From: Candidatus Intestinimonas stercorigallinarum
GTDB taxonomy: Bacteria > Bacillota > Clostridia > Oscillospirales > Oscillospiraceae
Assembly: GCA_019115345.1 (NCBI GenBank)
Contig: DXDV01000032.1
Location: forward strand, 1-13,471
Direction of reading: 5' to 3'
DNA length: 13,471 nt
The position numbers and the translations under genes were made by a program. Within the stretch, counting starts at the first letter, position 1; every line of letters starts with the position of its first letter. Shown here piece by piece: positions 1 to 7,182 of this stretch. The notes under the pieces were generated by a model that had not been told where the DNA came from, made no database searches, and saw nothing but the letters and a program-made list of their open reading frames with translations.

Positions 1-1019
1 GGATCCAGAACGGCCGGGTGGTGCTGGACGAGCTGGAGATCACCGCCGAGCAGCTCCGGGAGATGGATAAAATCTATATCATCGCCTGCGGCTCCTCCTA
101 CCACGTGGGCATGGTGGCCAAATACATTTTGGAGGGCCTGCTCCGCAAGCCGGTGGAGGTCACCCTGGCCTCGGAGTTCCGCTACTGCGACCCCCTGGTG
201 AGCAGCCGGACCTTGTGCGTCGTCATCAGCCAGTCCGGCGAGACCATCGACACCCTGGCCGCCATGCGGGAGGCCAAGCGCCTGGGCGGCCGGGTGCTCT
301 CCATCGTGAACGTGGTGGGCTCCACCATCGCCCGGGAGTCGGACGACGTGCTCTACACCTGGGCCGGTCCCGAGATCGCCGTGGCCACCACCAAGGCCTA
401 CTCCACCCAGCTGGCGGTGATCTACCTCATCGCCCTGCGGTTCGCCGAGCTGCTGGGGACCATCTCCGAGGACGCCTACCAGGAGATCGTGGCCGAGCTC
501 CTCACCATCCCCACCAAGATGGAGGAGGTCTTGGAGCGCCGGGAGGCCATCCAGTACTACGCCTCCATCTACTTCAACCATGAGTCCATCTTCTTCATCG
601 GCCGGAACATCGACTACGCCATCGGCCTGGAGGGCTCCCTGAAGCTCAAGGAGATCTCCTACATCCACTCCGAGGCCTACGCCGCCGGCGAGCTCAAGCA
701 CGGCACCATCTCCCTCATCGAGGACGGCACCCTGGTGGTGGCTCTGGCCAGCCGGGTGCAGCTCTTCGACAAGCTCATGAGCAACGTGGTGGAGGTGAAG
801 TCCCGGGGGGCCGACGTGCTGGGGCTCACCGTGGCCTCCAGGGCCCGGGAGATGGCCCGCACCGCCGACCACGTCATCCAGGTCCCGGACACCCACCCCA
901 TGCTCCTGCCCAGCCTGGACGTGATCCCCATGCAGCTTTTCGCCTACTATGTGGCCCTCATGCGGGGCTGCGACATTGATAAGCCCCGGAACCTGGCCAA
1001 GTCGGTGACGGTGGAATGA
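1..1019 (+). CDS. glmS: Glutamine--fructose-6-phosphate aminotransferase (isomerizing), C-terminal part; 5' end outside window
   Basis: The product converts fructose-6-phosphate and glutamine into glucosamine-6-phosphate, the first step of UDP-GlcNAc and peptidoglycan synthesis, in the cytoplasm. The frame is open from base 3 (reading IQNGRVVLDEL) with no start, so this is about 339 residues of a family that is usually about 600. The N-terminal glutaminase domain lies upstream of the window; the GTG at 18 is an internal codon, not a start. Two SIS domains are present. Visible motifs, counted from the codon at 18, are ACGSSYHVG (about 23-31), the phosphosugar loop SQSGET (71-76), KEISYIHSEAYAAGELKHG (about 211-229), and the diagnostic C-terminus PRNLAKSVTVE, which carries the conserved lysine near the end. 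The match to the E. coli GlmS C-terminus is near line-for-line. The TGA stop lies just before the next gene, which suggests cotranscription. The glmS ribozyme common in Firmicutes would lie upstream and cannot be assessed. Confidence 0.95.
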   Translation, partial: IQNGRVVLDELEITAEQLREMDKIYIIACGSSYHVGMVAKYILEGLLRKPVEVTLASEFRYCDPLVSSRTLCVVISQSGETIDTLAAMREAKRLGGRVLSIVNVVGSTIARESDDVLYTWAGPEIAVATTKAYSTQLAVIYLIALRFAELLGTISEDAYQEIVAELLTIPTKMEEVLERREAIQYYASIYFNHESIFFIGRNIDYAIGLEGSLKLKEISYIHSEAYAAGELKHGTISLIEDGTLVVALASRVQLFDKLMSNVVEVKSRGADVLGLTVASRAREMARTADHVIQVPDTHPMLLPSLDVIPMQLFAYYVALMRGCDIDKPRNLAKSVTVE

Positions 1020-1020
1020 G

Positions 1021-1028
1021 AGGAAGGA
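1021..1028 (+). promoter_or_regulatory. Ribosome binding site that favours a TTG start at 1034
   Basis: AGGAAGGA sits directly after the glmS stop and 5 nt before an in-frame TTG at 1034. The other candidate, ATG at 1016, overlaps the glmS stop as ATGA and has only a weak purine stretch before it. Starting at TTG also puts the Lys-Arg of the signal peptide right after the initiator, the normal arrangement for a lipoprotein. ATG 1016 remains possible through translational coupling. Confidence 0.6.
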
Positions 1029-1033
1029 TACCT

Positions 1034-2614
1034 TTGAAGCGGCTGCCCGCCCTGCTGCTGGCCCTGTGCCTCTGCCTGCCCCTGGCCGCCTGCGGCGGTC
1101 CTCCCGCCGAGACCGGGAGCCAGGAGGTGACCATCCGCTGCGGCATCTCCAACGCCTGGGATGCCCTCATGCCCTACAACAGCGTTTCGGGCAGCAACTA
1201 CGCCCGCATCGTCTACGACAAGCTCTACGACCGGCTGGCCTACGTCCACGCCGACGGCACCCTCTCCCCCCGGGGGGCGGAGAGCTGGGAGAGCTGCGAG
1301 GGCGGCTACGCCGTCCTCTTCCATCTGGACGGGGACGCCGCCTTCCACGACGGCACCCCGGTGACGGCGGAGCACTGGGTGGAGACCTTCACCCTCATGA
1401 CCGATCCGGAGTGCCCGGCGCTGGGCCGGGGCAACTTCTCCGTGTTCACGGGCACCGACCAGGACGGCTGCCGGGTGGCGGGGGAGCCCTTCGGGGCGGA
1501 GGCGGTGGACGAGCTCACCCTGAAGCTCACCTTCAAGACCCCCACCACCCCGGAGGACTTCCTGCTGGACAAGAACCGGGAGTTTTACGTCCTGCCCACC
1601 CATCTGCTGGAGGGGGTGGAGGCGGCGGAGCTCATGGAGCTTGACCTCTGGAAGGCGCCGGTGGGCTCCGGCCCCTGCGTCTTTGTCTCCGAGATCCCCG
1701 GCAGTCAGCTCACCCTGGCGGCCAACCAAAACTACCAGCTGGGGACGCCCGGCTTTGACTATCTGGTCATCACGGTGATGGACAAGTCCAACCTCCTCAC
1801 CGCTCTTATCGCCGGGGACCTGGACTACTACGCCATCGGCGGCAGCCTCTCCGCCGATGACGTCCCCCTGGCCGAGGCCAGCGGCCTGACGGTGCTGGAG
1901 GGGACCGTCCCCAACACCTTCTACGAGCTGATGCTCAACTGTGAGCGCATCTCCGACGCCCGCGTCCGCCGGGCCATCGAGCTGGCCCTGGACAAGGACC
2001 TGCTGTGTGAGCAGTCCACCCACGGCTTGGGCGCCCCGGCGGGGAGCAGCATCAGCCCGGAGAGCCCCTACGCCGCCTCCGCCGTGCCCGCGGCGGAGCG
2101 GGACGTGGAGGGGGCAAAGGCCCTGCTGGCCGAGGCGGGCTACGACGGGACCTCCTACACCCTGGTGTGCACCGCCAACCGCGCCGGACTGGCCGCGCTC
2201 ATGCAGCAGAACCTGGCCGAGGCCGGTATCTCCGTCACCATCGAGACGGTGGACTCGGCGGCCATGTTCGCCGGGATGGCCGACGGCACCTACGACATGG
2301 GCATCGCCAGCCACACCCCCGGCGCCCTCCCTCTTTGGTTCACCGAGAGCCGCCTCTCCGAGACCAACAACATCTTCCATGTGAGCGGCCTGGAGCCCTA
2401 CACCAGCCGCATCCAGGCCATCCGCCAGGAGGCCGACCCGGAGGCCCGGAGCGCCCTGGTGGCCGAGCTGGACGCCTATCTGGCCCAGGAGCGGCCCTTC
2501 ATCCCCCTGTGGTTCGGGACCGCCCTCCATGTCCAGTCCCCCACGGTACAGAACATCGACTACCCCTCCGCCAGCTTCTCCAATGAGAATGTGTGGGCGT
2601 GGGTCAAGGAATGA
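1034..2614 (+). CDS. ABC transporter substrate-binding lipoprotein, peptide/nickel (SBP_bac_5) family
   Basis: This is an extracytoplasmic, lipid-anchored solute receptor for an Opp/Dpp/Nik-type importer. With the TTG start the protein has 526 residues and begins with a signal peptide (LKRLPALLLALCLC...) ending in the lipobox LAAC, so Cys20 would be the lipidated residue; the ATG at 1016 would add six residues. The mature part has the family 5 layout: an early IVYDKLYDRLAY segment with SPRGAESWE, then FHDGTPVTAEHW, a central 'KAPVGSGPCVF' segment, 'ISDARVRRAIELALDKDLL', and a C-terminal 'RPFIPLWFGTALHV'. Its length is normal for the family. It follows glmS closely and precedes two permease genes. 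The ligand cannot be read from sequence; oligopeptide, dipeptide, nickel chelate or another solute are all possible. Confidence 0.9.
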   Translation: MKRLPALLLALCLCLPLAACGGPPAETGSQEVTIRCGISNAWDALMPYNSVSGSNYARIVYDKLYDRLAYVHADGTLSPRGAESWESCEGGYAVLFHLDGDAAFHDGTPVTAEHWVETFTLMTDPECPALGRGNFSVFTGTDQDGCRVAGEPFGAEAVDELTLKLTFKTPTTPEDFLLDKNREFYVLPTHLLEGVEAAELMELDLWKAPVGSGPCVFVSEIPGSQLTLAANQNYQLGTPGFDYLVITVMDKSNLLTALIAGDLDYYAIGGSLSADDVPLAEASGLTVLEGTVPNTFYELMLNCERISDARVRRAIELALDKDLLCEQSTHGLGAPAGSSISPESPYAASAVPAAERDVEGAKALLAEAGYDGTSYTLVCTANRAGLAALMQQNLAEAGISVTIETVDSAAMFAGMADGTYDMGIASHTPGALPLWFTESRLSETNNIFHVSGLEPYTSRIQAIRQEADPEARSALVAELDAYLAQERPFIPLWFGTALHVQSPTVQNIDYPSASFSNENVWAWVKE

Positions 2615-2646
2615 CCCCCGGAACAAATAAAAAGAGACCTCCGTAA

Positions 2647-2668
2647 GGGGACCCCGGCCGGGGTCCCC
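2647..2668. repeat. Perfect 22-nt palindrome between receptor and permease genes
   Basis: GGGGACCCCGG is followed directly by its exact reverse complement, able to form a 9-bp stem with a GGCC tetraloop in the mRNA. No T-run follows, so it does not look like a full terminator. It lies in the 92-nt gap between the receptor stop and the first permease. The likely role is a 3'-end mRNA stabiliser or partial attenuator that keeps receptor expression above that of the permeases, as stem-loops after binding-protein genes do in other importer operons. This role is inferred from position only. Confidence 0.6.
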
Positions 2669-2706
2669 TGTGCCCTGACCGGGCCGGAAGTGCAGGAGGA
2701 ACCACC

Positions 2707-3663
2707 ATGGCACACTACATCCGCCGGCGGCTCATCACCGCCGTCCCCGTTTTTTTCGGCATCACCCTTCTCGTCTTTTTGCTCCTGGACCTGGCTCCGG
2801 GCGACCTCACCGACCTCATGGGGGAGGGGGCGGCCAGCGCCGCGGAGCAGGCGGCCATGGAGGCCGCCTTCGGTCTGGACCAGCCTCTGCCGGTCCGGTA
2901 TCTGCTGTGGCTCACCGGACTGCTCCAGGGGGACCTGGGCCGCTCCTACCAGTACGGCCAGAGCGTCTCCGACCTCATCGCCCAGCGGCTCTGGCCCTCC
3001 CTGCTCCTCACCGGCACCGGCGTGGCCCTGGCGGTGGCCATCGCCGTCCCCCTGGGCCTGCTGGCCGCCTGGCGGCCCCACAGCCTCTGGGGACGGCTCT
3101 CCGAGCTCTTCACCGTCATCGGCTCGGCCATGCCCGGCTTTTTCCTGGCCCTGGTGTCCATCTGCCTCTTCTCCGTCCAGCTGGGGTGGCTGCCCGCCTC
3201 GGGCATGTATACCGCCGGTACCGGCGGCAGCCTGGGCGACCTGCTGCGGCATTTGACCCTGCCCGCCGCCATTGTGGGGGTGAGCAACGTGGGGAGCATC
3301 CTCCGCCAGACCCAGAGCGCCTGCCTGGAGGTCATGGGGGAGGACTATATCATGACCGCCCGGGCCAAGGGCCTGCGGGAGCGGGCGGTGCTGGTGCGCC
3401 ACGGGCTCCGGGCCGCCCTCATTCCGGTGCTCACCAGCATCCTTAGCCACATCCCCCACATCATCGGCGGCTCGGTGGTGGTGGAGCGGATCTTCGGCTG
3501 GCCCGGCATGGGCAGCCTCATGTTCTCCGCCGTCAGCAGCCGGGACTTCAACCTGGTCATGGGCGTGACGGTGTGGATGGCCCTGACGGTGCTCCTCACC
3601 AGCCTGCTGCTGGATGTGGTCTACGGCCTGGTGGACCCGAGGGTGCGCTATGAGCGGATATAA
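2707..3663 (+). CDS. ABC transporter permease, DppB/OppB/NikB type
   Basis: This is one of the two inner-membrane subunits of the importer whose receptor is encoded just upstream. It has 318 residues, typical for DppB/NikB. It begins MAHYIRRRLITAVPVFFGITLLVF, an N-terminal membrane helix with positive charges on the cytoplasmic side, and has the family feature APGD soon after. About six hydrophobic helices are visible. The cytoplasmic ATPase-coupling (EAA) loop reads EDYIMTARAKGLRERAVLVRHGLRAAL, around residues 215-242. It is followed by the family hallmark VVVERIFGWPGMGSLM and a C-terminus ending in DPRVRYERI. The start is fixed by AGGAGG at 2694-2699 with a 7-nt spacer. The stop overlaps the second permease gene by 14 bp, so the two are probably translationally coupled. 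Confidence 0.94.
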   Translation: MAHYIRRRLITAVPVFFGITLLVFLLLDLAPGDLTDLMGEGAASAAEQAAMEAAFGLDQPLPVRYLLWLTGLLQGDLGRSYQYGQSVSDLIAQRLWPSLLLTGTGVALAVAIAVPLGLLAAWRPHSLWGRLSELFTVIGSAMPGFFLALVSICLFSVQLGWLPASGMYTAGTGGSLGDLLRHLTLPAAIVGVSNVGSILRQTQSACLEVMGEDYIMTARAKGLRERAVLVRHGLRAALIPVLTSILSHIPHIIGGSVVVERIFGWPGMGSLMFSAVSSRDFNLVMGVTVWMALTVLLTSLLLDVVYGLVDPRVRYERI

Positions 3664-4522
3664 GCGGATGTGGCGCCGGCTCCTGGGAGACCGGCGGGCG
3701 GCGGTGTGCCTGGGGATTTTGGCCGCCGAGCTGTTGTGCGTGCTCTTTCTCCCGCCCCTGCTGGGGCTGGAGCCCGACCTCACCGACCGGACGGCCGGCT
3801 TCTGGGCGCCCCCCTCCCCGGAGCACTGGCTGGGGACCGACGACGTGGGCCGGGACGTGTTCTCCCGGCTCATCTGCGGCGGACGGGTCTCCCTCCTGGT
3901 GGGCTATGGGGCGGCCGCCCTCAACGTGGCGGTGGGGGTGCCTCTGGGCCTGCTGGCCGGCTACCGGAGGGGGCCGTGGGAGTTCTGGATCATGCGCCTT
4001 GCCGATGTGTTTCATACCTTCCCCAGCATCGTGCTCACCCTGTGCCTGGTGACCCTCTTCGGCGCCTCCCCCCTCAACCTGGTGCTGGTCCTCGGCCTGC
4101 TGGGCTGGCCGGACATCGCCCGGCTGGTCTACGGCAACACCCTCTCCGTGCGGGAAAAGGAATATGTGACGGCGGCCCGAGCCCTGGGCGCCCGGACGGG
4201 CACCATCCTGGTCCGGAACGTGCTCCCCAACGCGGCCGCCCCGGTGTGGGCGGCCCTGGCCCAGCGGGTGGGCCGGGCCATTTTGTCGGAGTCCAGTTTG
4301 AGCTTTCTGGGGGTGGGGATCCGCCCTCCCCAGGCCTCCTGGGGCAACCTGATGCAGAGCGCCTCCAGCCTGGCCGTGCTTGCGGGGCGTCCCTGGATAT
4401 GGGTGCCGCCGGGACTGCTTATGGTCCTCACGGTGGTCTGCCTCCACGTGCTGGGCAACGCCCTCCGGGACGCCATGGACCCCCGTTCTCCCGCCGGACG
4501 CGGGGGCTGGGAGGGGCGGTGA
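3650..4522 (+). CDS. ABC transporter permease, DppC/OppC/NikC type
   Basis: This is the partner permease of the same importer, 290 residues from ATG 3650. That start overlaps the end of the upstream permease by 14 bp; an extension to an earlier codon would only add residues read out of frame from the neighbour, and ATG 3668 is a shorter alternative. Family marks are the periplasmic-side HWLGTDDVGRDVFSRLI (about residues 60-76), the EAA loop EKEYVTAARALGARTGTILVRNVLPN (around 165-190), and ESSLSFLGVGIRPPQASWGNL after it. It has about six membrane segments. It is the last gene of the run: a bidirectional terminator begins 23 nt after the stop. The ATP-binding subunits (DppD/DppF type) that normally follow are not present in the window. 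Confidence 0.93.
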   Translation: MSGYKRMWRRLLGDRRAAVCLGILAAELLCVLFLPPLLGLEPDLTDRTAGFWAPPSPEHWLGTDDVGRDVFSRLICGGRVSLLVGYGAAALNVAVGVPLGLLAGYRRGPWEFWIMRLADVFHTFPSIVLTLCLVTLFGASPLNLVLVLGLLGWPDIARLVYGNTLSVREKEYVTAARALGARTGTILVRNVLPNAAAPVWAALAQRVGRAILSESSLSFLGVGIRPPQASWGNLMQSASSLAVLAGRPWIWVPPGLLMVLTVVCLHVLGNALRDAMDPRSPAGRGGWEGR

Positions 4523-4545
4523 CCGGACCTTCACAGGCAAAAAAG

Positions 4546-4592
4546 AAGCGCCTCAAGGCATTCCGTCCACTGGGGACCGCCTTGAGGCGCTT
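4546..4592. terminator. Bidirectional intrinsic terminator between permease and ackA
   Basis: Two perfect 14-bp arms (AAGCGCCTCAAGGC at 4546-4559 and its reverse complement at 4579-4592) enclose a 19-nt loop that itself contains a small GTCC/GGAC stem (4565-4568 with 4574-4577). The plus strand continues into TTTTT plus further T-rich sequence; an A-run at 4539-4544 gives a T-run on the minus strand. It therefore serves both the transporter operon and the convergent ackA. Confidence 0.92.
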
Positions 4593-4637
4593 TTTGATTT
4601 TCGCTTTACTCTGTCGGGATGGCGGAGGGATCGCTTC

Positions 4638-5834
4638 TTACTTTCCCACGATGGCGGCGGTATCCTGGGCGATCATCAGCTCCTCGTTGGTGGGGATGAC
4701 CAGCACGCGGACCCGGGCCCAGTCGATGGAGATGTCCATCTGCTTGCCGCGGTACTTGTTCTTCTCGGGGTCGATCTTGACGCCCAGGTACTCCATGTTC
4801 TCGCAGATGTCCCAGCGGACGGAGCGGTCGTTCTCGCCCACGCCGGCGGTGAAGATGATGGCGTCCACGCCGCCCATCTCGGCGATATAGGAGCCGATCA
4901 TCTTCTTGACGGAGATGTTGAACATGTCCTTGGCCAGGGCGGCCTGCTCGTTGCCGTCCTCGATGGCGGTGTCCAGGTCGCGGAAGTCGGAGGAGACGCC
5001 GGAGATGCCCAGCATGCCGGACTTCTTGTTCAGGATGTCGATGACCTCGCCGGCGGAGAGCTTCTCATGCTCCATGAGGAACTCGATGATGGCGGGGTCC
5101 ACGTTGCCGGCCCGGGTGCCCATGGGCAGGCCGTCCAGGGGGGTGAAGCCCATGGAGGTGTCGATGCTCTTGCCCCGGCTGATGGCGCAGATGGAAGAGC
5201 CGTTGCCCAGGTGGCAGGTCACCAGCCGCAGCTCCTCCAGGGGACGGCCCAGCATGAGGGCGGCCTGCTGGGAGACGTACTTGTGGGAGGTGCCGTGGAA
5301 GCCGTAGCGGCGGATCTTGTACTTCTCATAGTACTCGTAGGGGATGCCGTACAGGTAGTGGGACTTGGGCATGGTCTGATGGAAGGCGGTGTCGAACACA
5401 GCCACCATGGGGACGCCGGGCATGACCTTCTGGCAGGCCTCGATGCCGGTGATGTTGGCGGGGTTGTGGAGGGGGGCCAGGGGCACGCACTCCCGAATGG
5501 CGTCCATCACATCGTCGGTGATGAGGACGGAGGCGGAGAACTTCTCGCCGCCGTGCACCACGCGGTGACCCACAGCGTCGATCTCGTCCATGCTCTTGAT
5601 GACGCCGTGGTCGGCGTCGGTCAGGGCGCTCAGCACCGCCTGGATGGCCTCGGCGTGGGTGGGCATGGCGATGTCAAAGGTGTACTCGCTGCCGGTGGCG
5701 GGGACCTTGTGGGTCAGGCGTCCGTCGATGCCGATGCGCTCGCACAGGCCCTTGGCCAGGACTTCCTTGGTGGCCGGGTCCATGAGCTGATACTTGAGGG
5801 AAGAGCTTCCTGCGTTGATGACGAGAACTTTCAT
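4638..5834 (-). CDS. ackA: Acetate kinase
   Basis: The enzyme interconverts acetyl phosphate plus ADP with acetate plus ATP in the cytoplasm. In fermenting Firmicutes it runs mainly toward ATP, after phosphotransacetylase. The 398-residue length is typical. All catalytic residues known from the Methanosarcina enzyme are present at the same numbers: Asn7 in VINAGSSSLKYQ, Arg91 in VGHRVVHGGEKF, Asp148 in FDTAFHQTMP, His180 in YGFHGTSHKYV, Arg241 in PMGTRAGNVDP, and Glu384 in PTNEELMIA. The nucleotide-binding loops HLGNGSS (208-214) and FTAGVGEND (328-336) are intact. AAAGGAG stands 12 nt before the start codon, a slightly long spacing. No pta gene is in the window. The gene is convergent with the transporter and divergent from tmcAL, with about 160 bp between the two starts. 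Confidence 0.97.
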   Translation of the reverse strand: MKVLVINAGSSSLKYQLMDPATKEVLAKGLCERIGIDGRLTHKVPATGSEYTFDIAMPTHAEAIQAVLSALTDADHGVIKSMDEIDAVGHRVVHGGEKFSASVLITDDVMDAIRECVPLAPLHNPANITGIEACQKVMPGVPMVAVFDTAFHQTMPKSHYLYGIPYEYYEKYKIRRYGFHGTSHKYVSQQAALMLGRPLEELRLVTCHLGNGSSICAISRGKSIDTSMGFTPLDGLPMGTRAGNVDPAIIEFLMEHEKLSAGEVIDILNKKSGMLGISGVSSDFRDLDTAIEDGNEQAALAKDMFNISVKKMIGSYIAEMGGVDAIIFTAGVGENDRSVRWDICENMEYLGVKIDPEKNKYRGKQMDISIDWARVRVLVIPTNEELMIAQDTAAIVGK

Positions 5835-5878
5835 GGTGTGATCCCGCTCCTTTGTTGTTGAAATATAATTGGCGGTCC

Positions 5879-5907
5879 TTGCGCATCTCCATGCGTTCCG
5901 CTAAAAT
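5879..5907 (+). promoter_or_regulatory. Candidate sigma-A promoter for tmcAL
   Basis: TTGCGC (5879-5884), a 17-bp spacer, and TAAAAT (5902-5907) match the -35 element at 3 of 6 bases and the -10 at 5 of 6. Transcription would start near 5914, giving a leader of about 80 nt before tmcAL. It is a pattern match only. Confidence 0.4.
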
Positions 5908-5916
5908 GACAGTACA

Positions 5917-5945
5917 ATTGTAGCCCATTCCGCAGAAAAGAACAA
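5917..5945 (-). promoter_or_regulatory. Candidate sigma-A promoter for ackA
   Basis: On the minus strand, TTGTTC (plus 5940-5945), a 17-bp spacer and TACAAT (plus 5917-5922) form a reasonable -35/-10 pair (3 of 6 and 5 of 6 matches). Transcription would start near 5910, leaving a leader of about 75 nt before ackA. It faces the tmcAL promoter candidate, with the two predicted start sites only a few bases apart. Confidence 0.45.
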
Positions 5946-5994
5946 GCCATTCTTGCAGAAAAAATCAAAATTTTCCCTTCCGGAGGTAGCACCA

Positions 5995-7182
5995 ATGAAC
6001 GTGGCGGGCATCATTGCCGAATATAATCCATTTCACCGGGGACACGCCTGGCAAATCGACGAAACCCGGCGGGCGCTGGGGGCGGACACGGCGGTGGTGT
6101 GCGCCATGAGCGGACATTGGGTCCAGCGGGGGGAGTGCGCCGTCACCGACAAGTGGACCCGGGCGGCCATGGCCCTCCGGGGAGGGGCCGACCTGATTTT
6201 GGAGCTGCCCACCCCCTGGGCCTGCGCCTCGGCGGAGACCTTCGCCCGGGGAGGCGTAGGGGTGCTGGCGGCTGCGGGGGTGGTGGATACCCTCTCCTTC
6301 GGCAGCGAGTCGGGGGACCTGGAGGGCCTGCGGCGGGCGGCGGCCTGCCTGGATTCGGCGGACTACCGCGCCGCCCTCCGGGGCTTCCTGGACCGGGGCC
6401 TGCCCTTCGCCCTCTGCCGCCACCGGGCGGCGGAGGCCCTGCTGGGGGCGGCGGGGGCGGCCTGCCTGGAGCGCCCCAACGACAACCTGGGGGTGGAGTA
6501 CCTCCGCGCCCTGCCCCAGGGCTGGAGGGCCCTGGCGGTCAAACGGGTGGGGGCCCGCCACGACGGGGCGCCGGAGGAGGGCTTCGCCTCGGCCTCTACC
6601 CTCCGCGTCTGGCTCCGGCAGGGGAAGATCACCCGGGCGGAGGCCTATCTCACCGAGCCCTGGCAGGGGGACGTCGCCTCCATGGAGTGGTGCGAGCGGT
6701 GGGCCCTGGCCCGGCTGCGGACCATGTCCCTGGAGGAGGCGGAGGCCCTCCCCGACAGCGGCGAGGGGCTGGCCGCCCGGCTGCTGGAGGCGGGGCGGCG
6801 GGCCACGTGCCTGGAGGAGGTCTACGACCTCGCCAAGACCAAGCGGTACGCCCACGCCCGGGTGCGGCGGCTGACCGCCTGGGCCATGCTGGGCCTGACC
6901 GCCGCCGACCGGCCGCCGGAGGTCCCTTACCTCAAGGTCCTGGGCTTCACCGGCCGGGGCCGGGAGGTGCTGCGGGAGATGGACCGGCGGGCCAAGGTCC
7001 CCGTCATCACCAAGCCCGCCCACGCCAAGGCCCTGGCGGGGGCGGGCGCCGCCCTGGCCGGACTGGAAGCCCGGTGCACCGACCTCTACGGCCTGTGCTT
7101 TGCCGATGCCTGGGCAGGCGGGAAGGAGTGGACCACCGGGCCGGTCTATCGGAAGGACGCGGGAGAGGAGGGACCCATATGA
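5995..7182 (+). CDS. tmcAL: tRNA(Met) cytidine acetate ligase (TmcAL, YlbM family)
   Basis: The enzyme activates acetate with ATP to acetyl-AMP and transfers the acetyl group to the wobble cytidine (C34) of elongator tRNA-Met, forming N4-acetylcytidine. It acts in the cytoplasm and replaces the acetyl-CoA-dependent TmcA of E. coli. The 395-residue protein opens with the nucleotidyltransferase-like MNVAGIIAEYNPFHRGH (HIGH-type motif His14-His17). Next come CAMSGHWVQRGE (36-47), KWTRAAMALRGGADLILELP (53-72), FGSESGD (102-108), NDNLGVEYLRAL (162-173), and the tRNA-binding-like KTKRYAHARVRR (281-292). These follow the B. subtilis protein closely. GGAGG at 5982-5986 with an 8-nt spacer fixes ATG 5995 over an upstream TTG. 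It is divergent from ackA, and its stop overlaps the MocR gene as ATGA. Confidence 0.93.
   Translation: MNVAGIIAEYNPFHRGHAWQIDETRRALGADTAVVCAMSGHWVQRGECAVTDKWTRAAMALRGGADLILELPTPWACASAETFARGGVGVLAAAGVVDTLSFGSESGDLEGLRRAAACLDSADYRAALRGFLDRGLPFALCRHRAAEALLGAAGAACLERPNDNLGVEYLRALPQGWRALAVKRVGARHDGAPEEGFASASTLRVWLRQGKITRAEAYLTEPWQGDVASMEWCERWALARLRTMSLEEAEALPDSGEGLAARLLEAGRRATCLEEVYDLAKTKRYAHARVRRLTAWAMLGLTAADRPPEVPYLKVLGFTGRGREVLREMDRRAKVPVITKPAHAKALAGAGAALAGLEARCTDLYGLCFADAWAGGKEWTTGPVYRKDAGEEGPI

Noticed and set aside
947..2713. A 588-codon open frame on the minus strand opposite the receptor gene
   Set aside because: Its composition is a GC-rich shadow (Gly, Gln, His, Arg runs), it has no recognisable domain, and it lies fully opposite a well-supported lipoprotein gene.
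3614..3649. Longer N-terminus for the second permease
   Set aside because: The extra residues are the upstream permease gene read in another frame; ATG 3650 gives a normal NikC/DppC-like N-terminus.
4380..5861. A 493-codon plus-strand open frame across the permease end and ackA
   Set aside because: It is antisense to acetate kinase, which has every catalytic residue intact, and it runs through the terminator at 4546-4592.
5854..5869. Perfect TATAAT on the plus strand at 5864-5869 as a tmcAL promoter
   Set aside because: The region 17 bp upstream (ATCCCG) has no resemblance to a -35 element, and it lies inside the ackA leader; TAAAAT at 5902 has a better partner.
6099..7178. Possible long N-terminal extension of the MocR protein overlapping tmcAL
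   Set aside because: The extension is Gly/Pro/Arg-rich out-of-frame reading of tmcAL. ATG 7179 has a strong ribosome binding site and begins exactly at the GntR domain.
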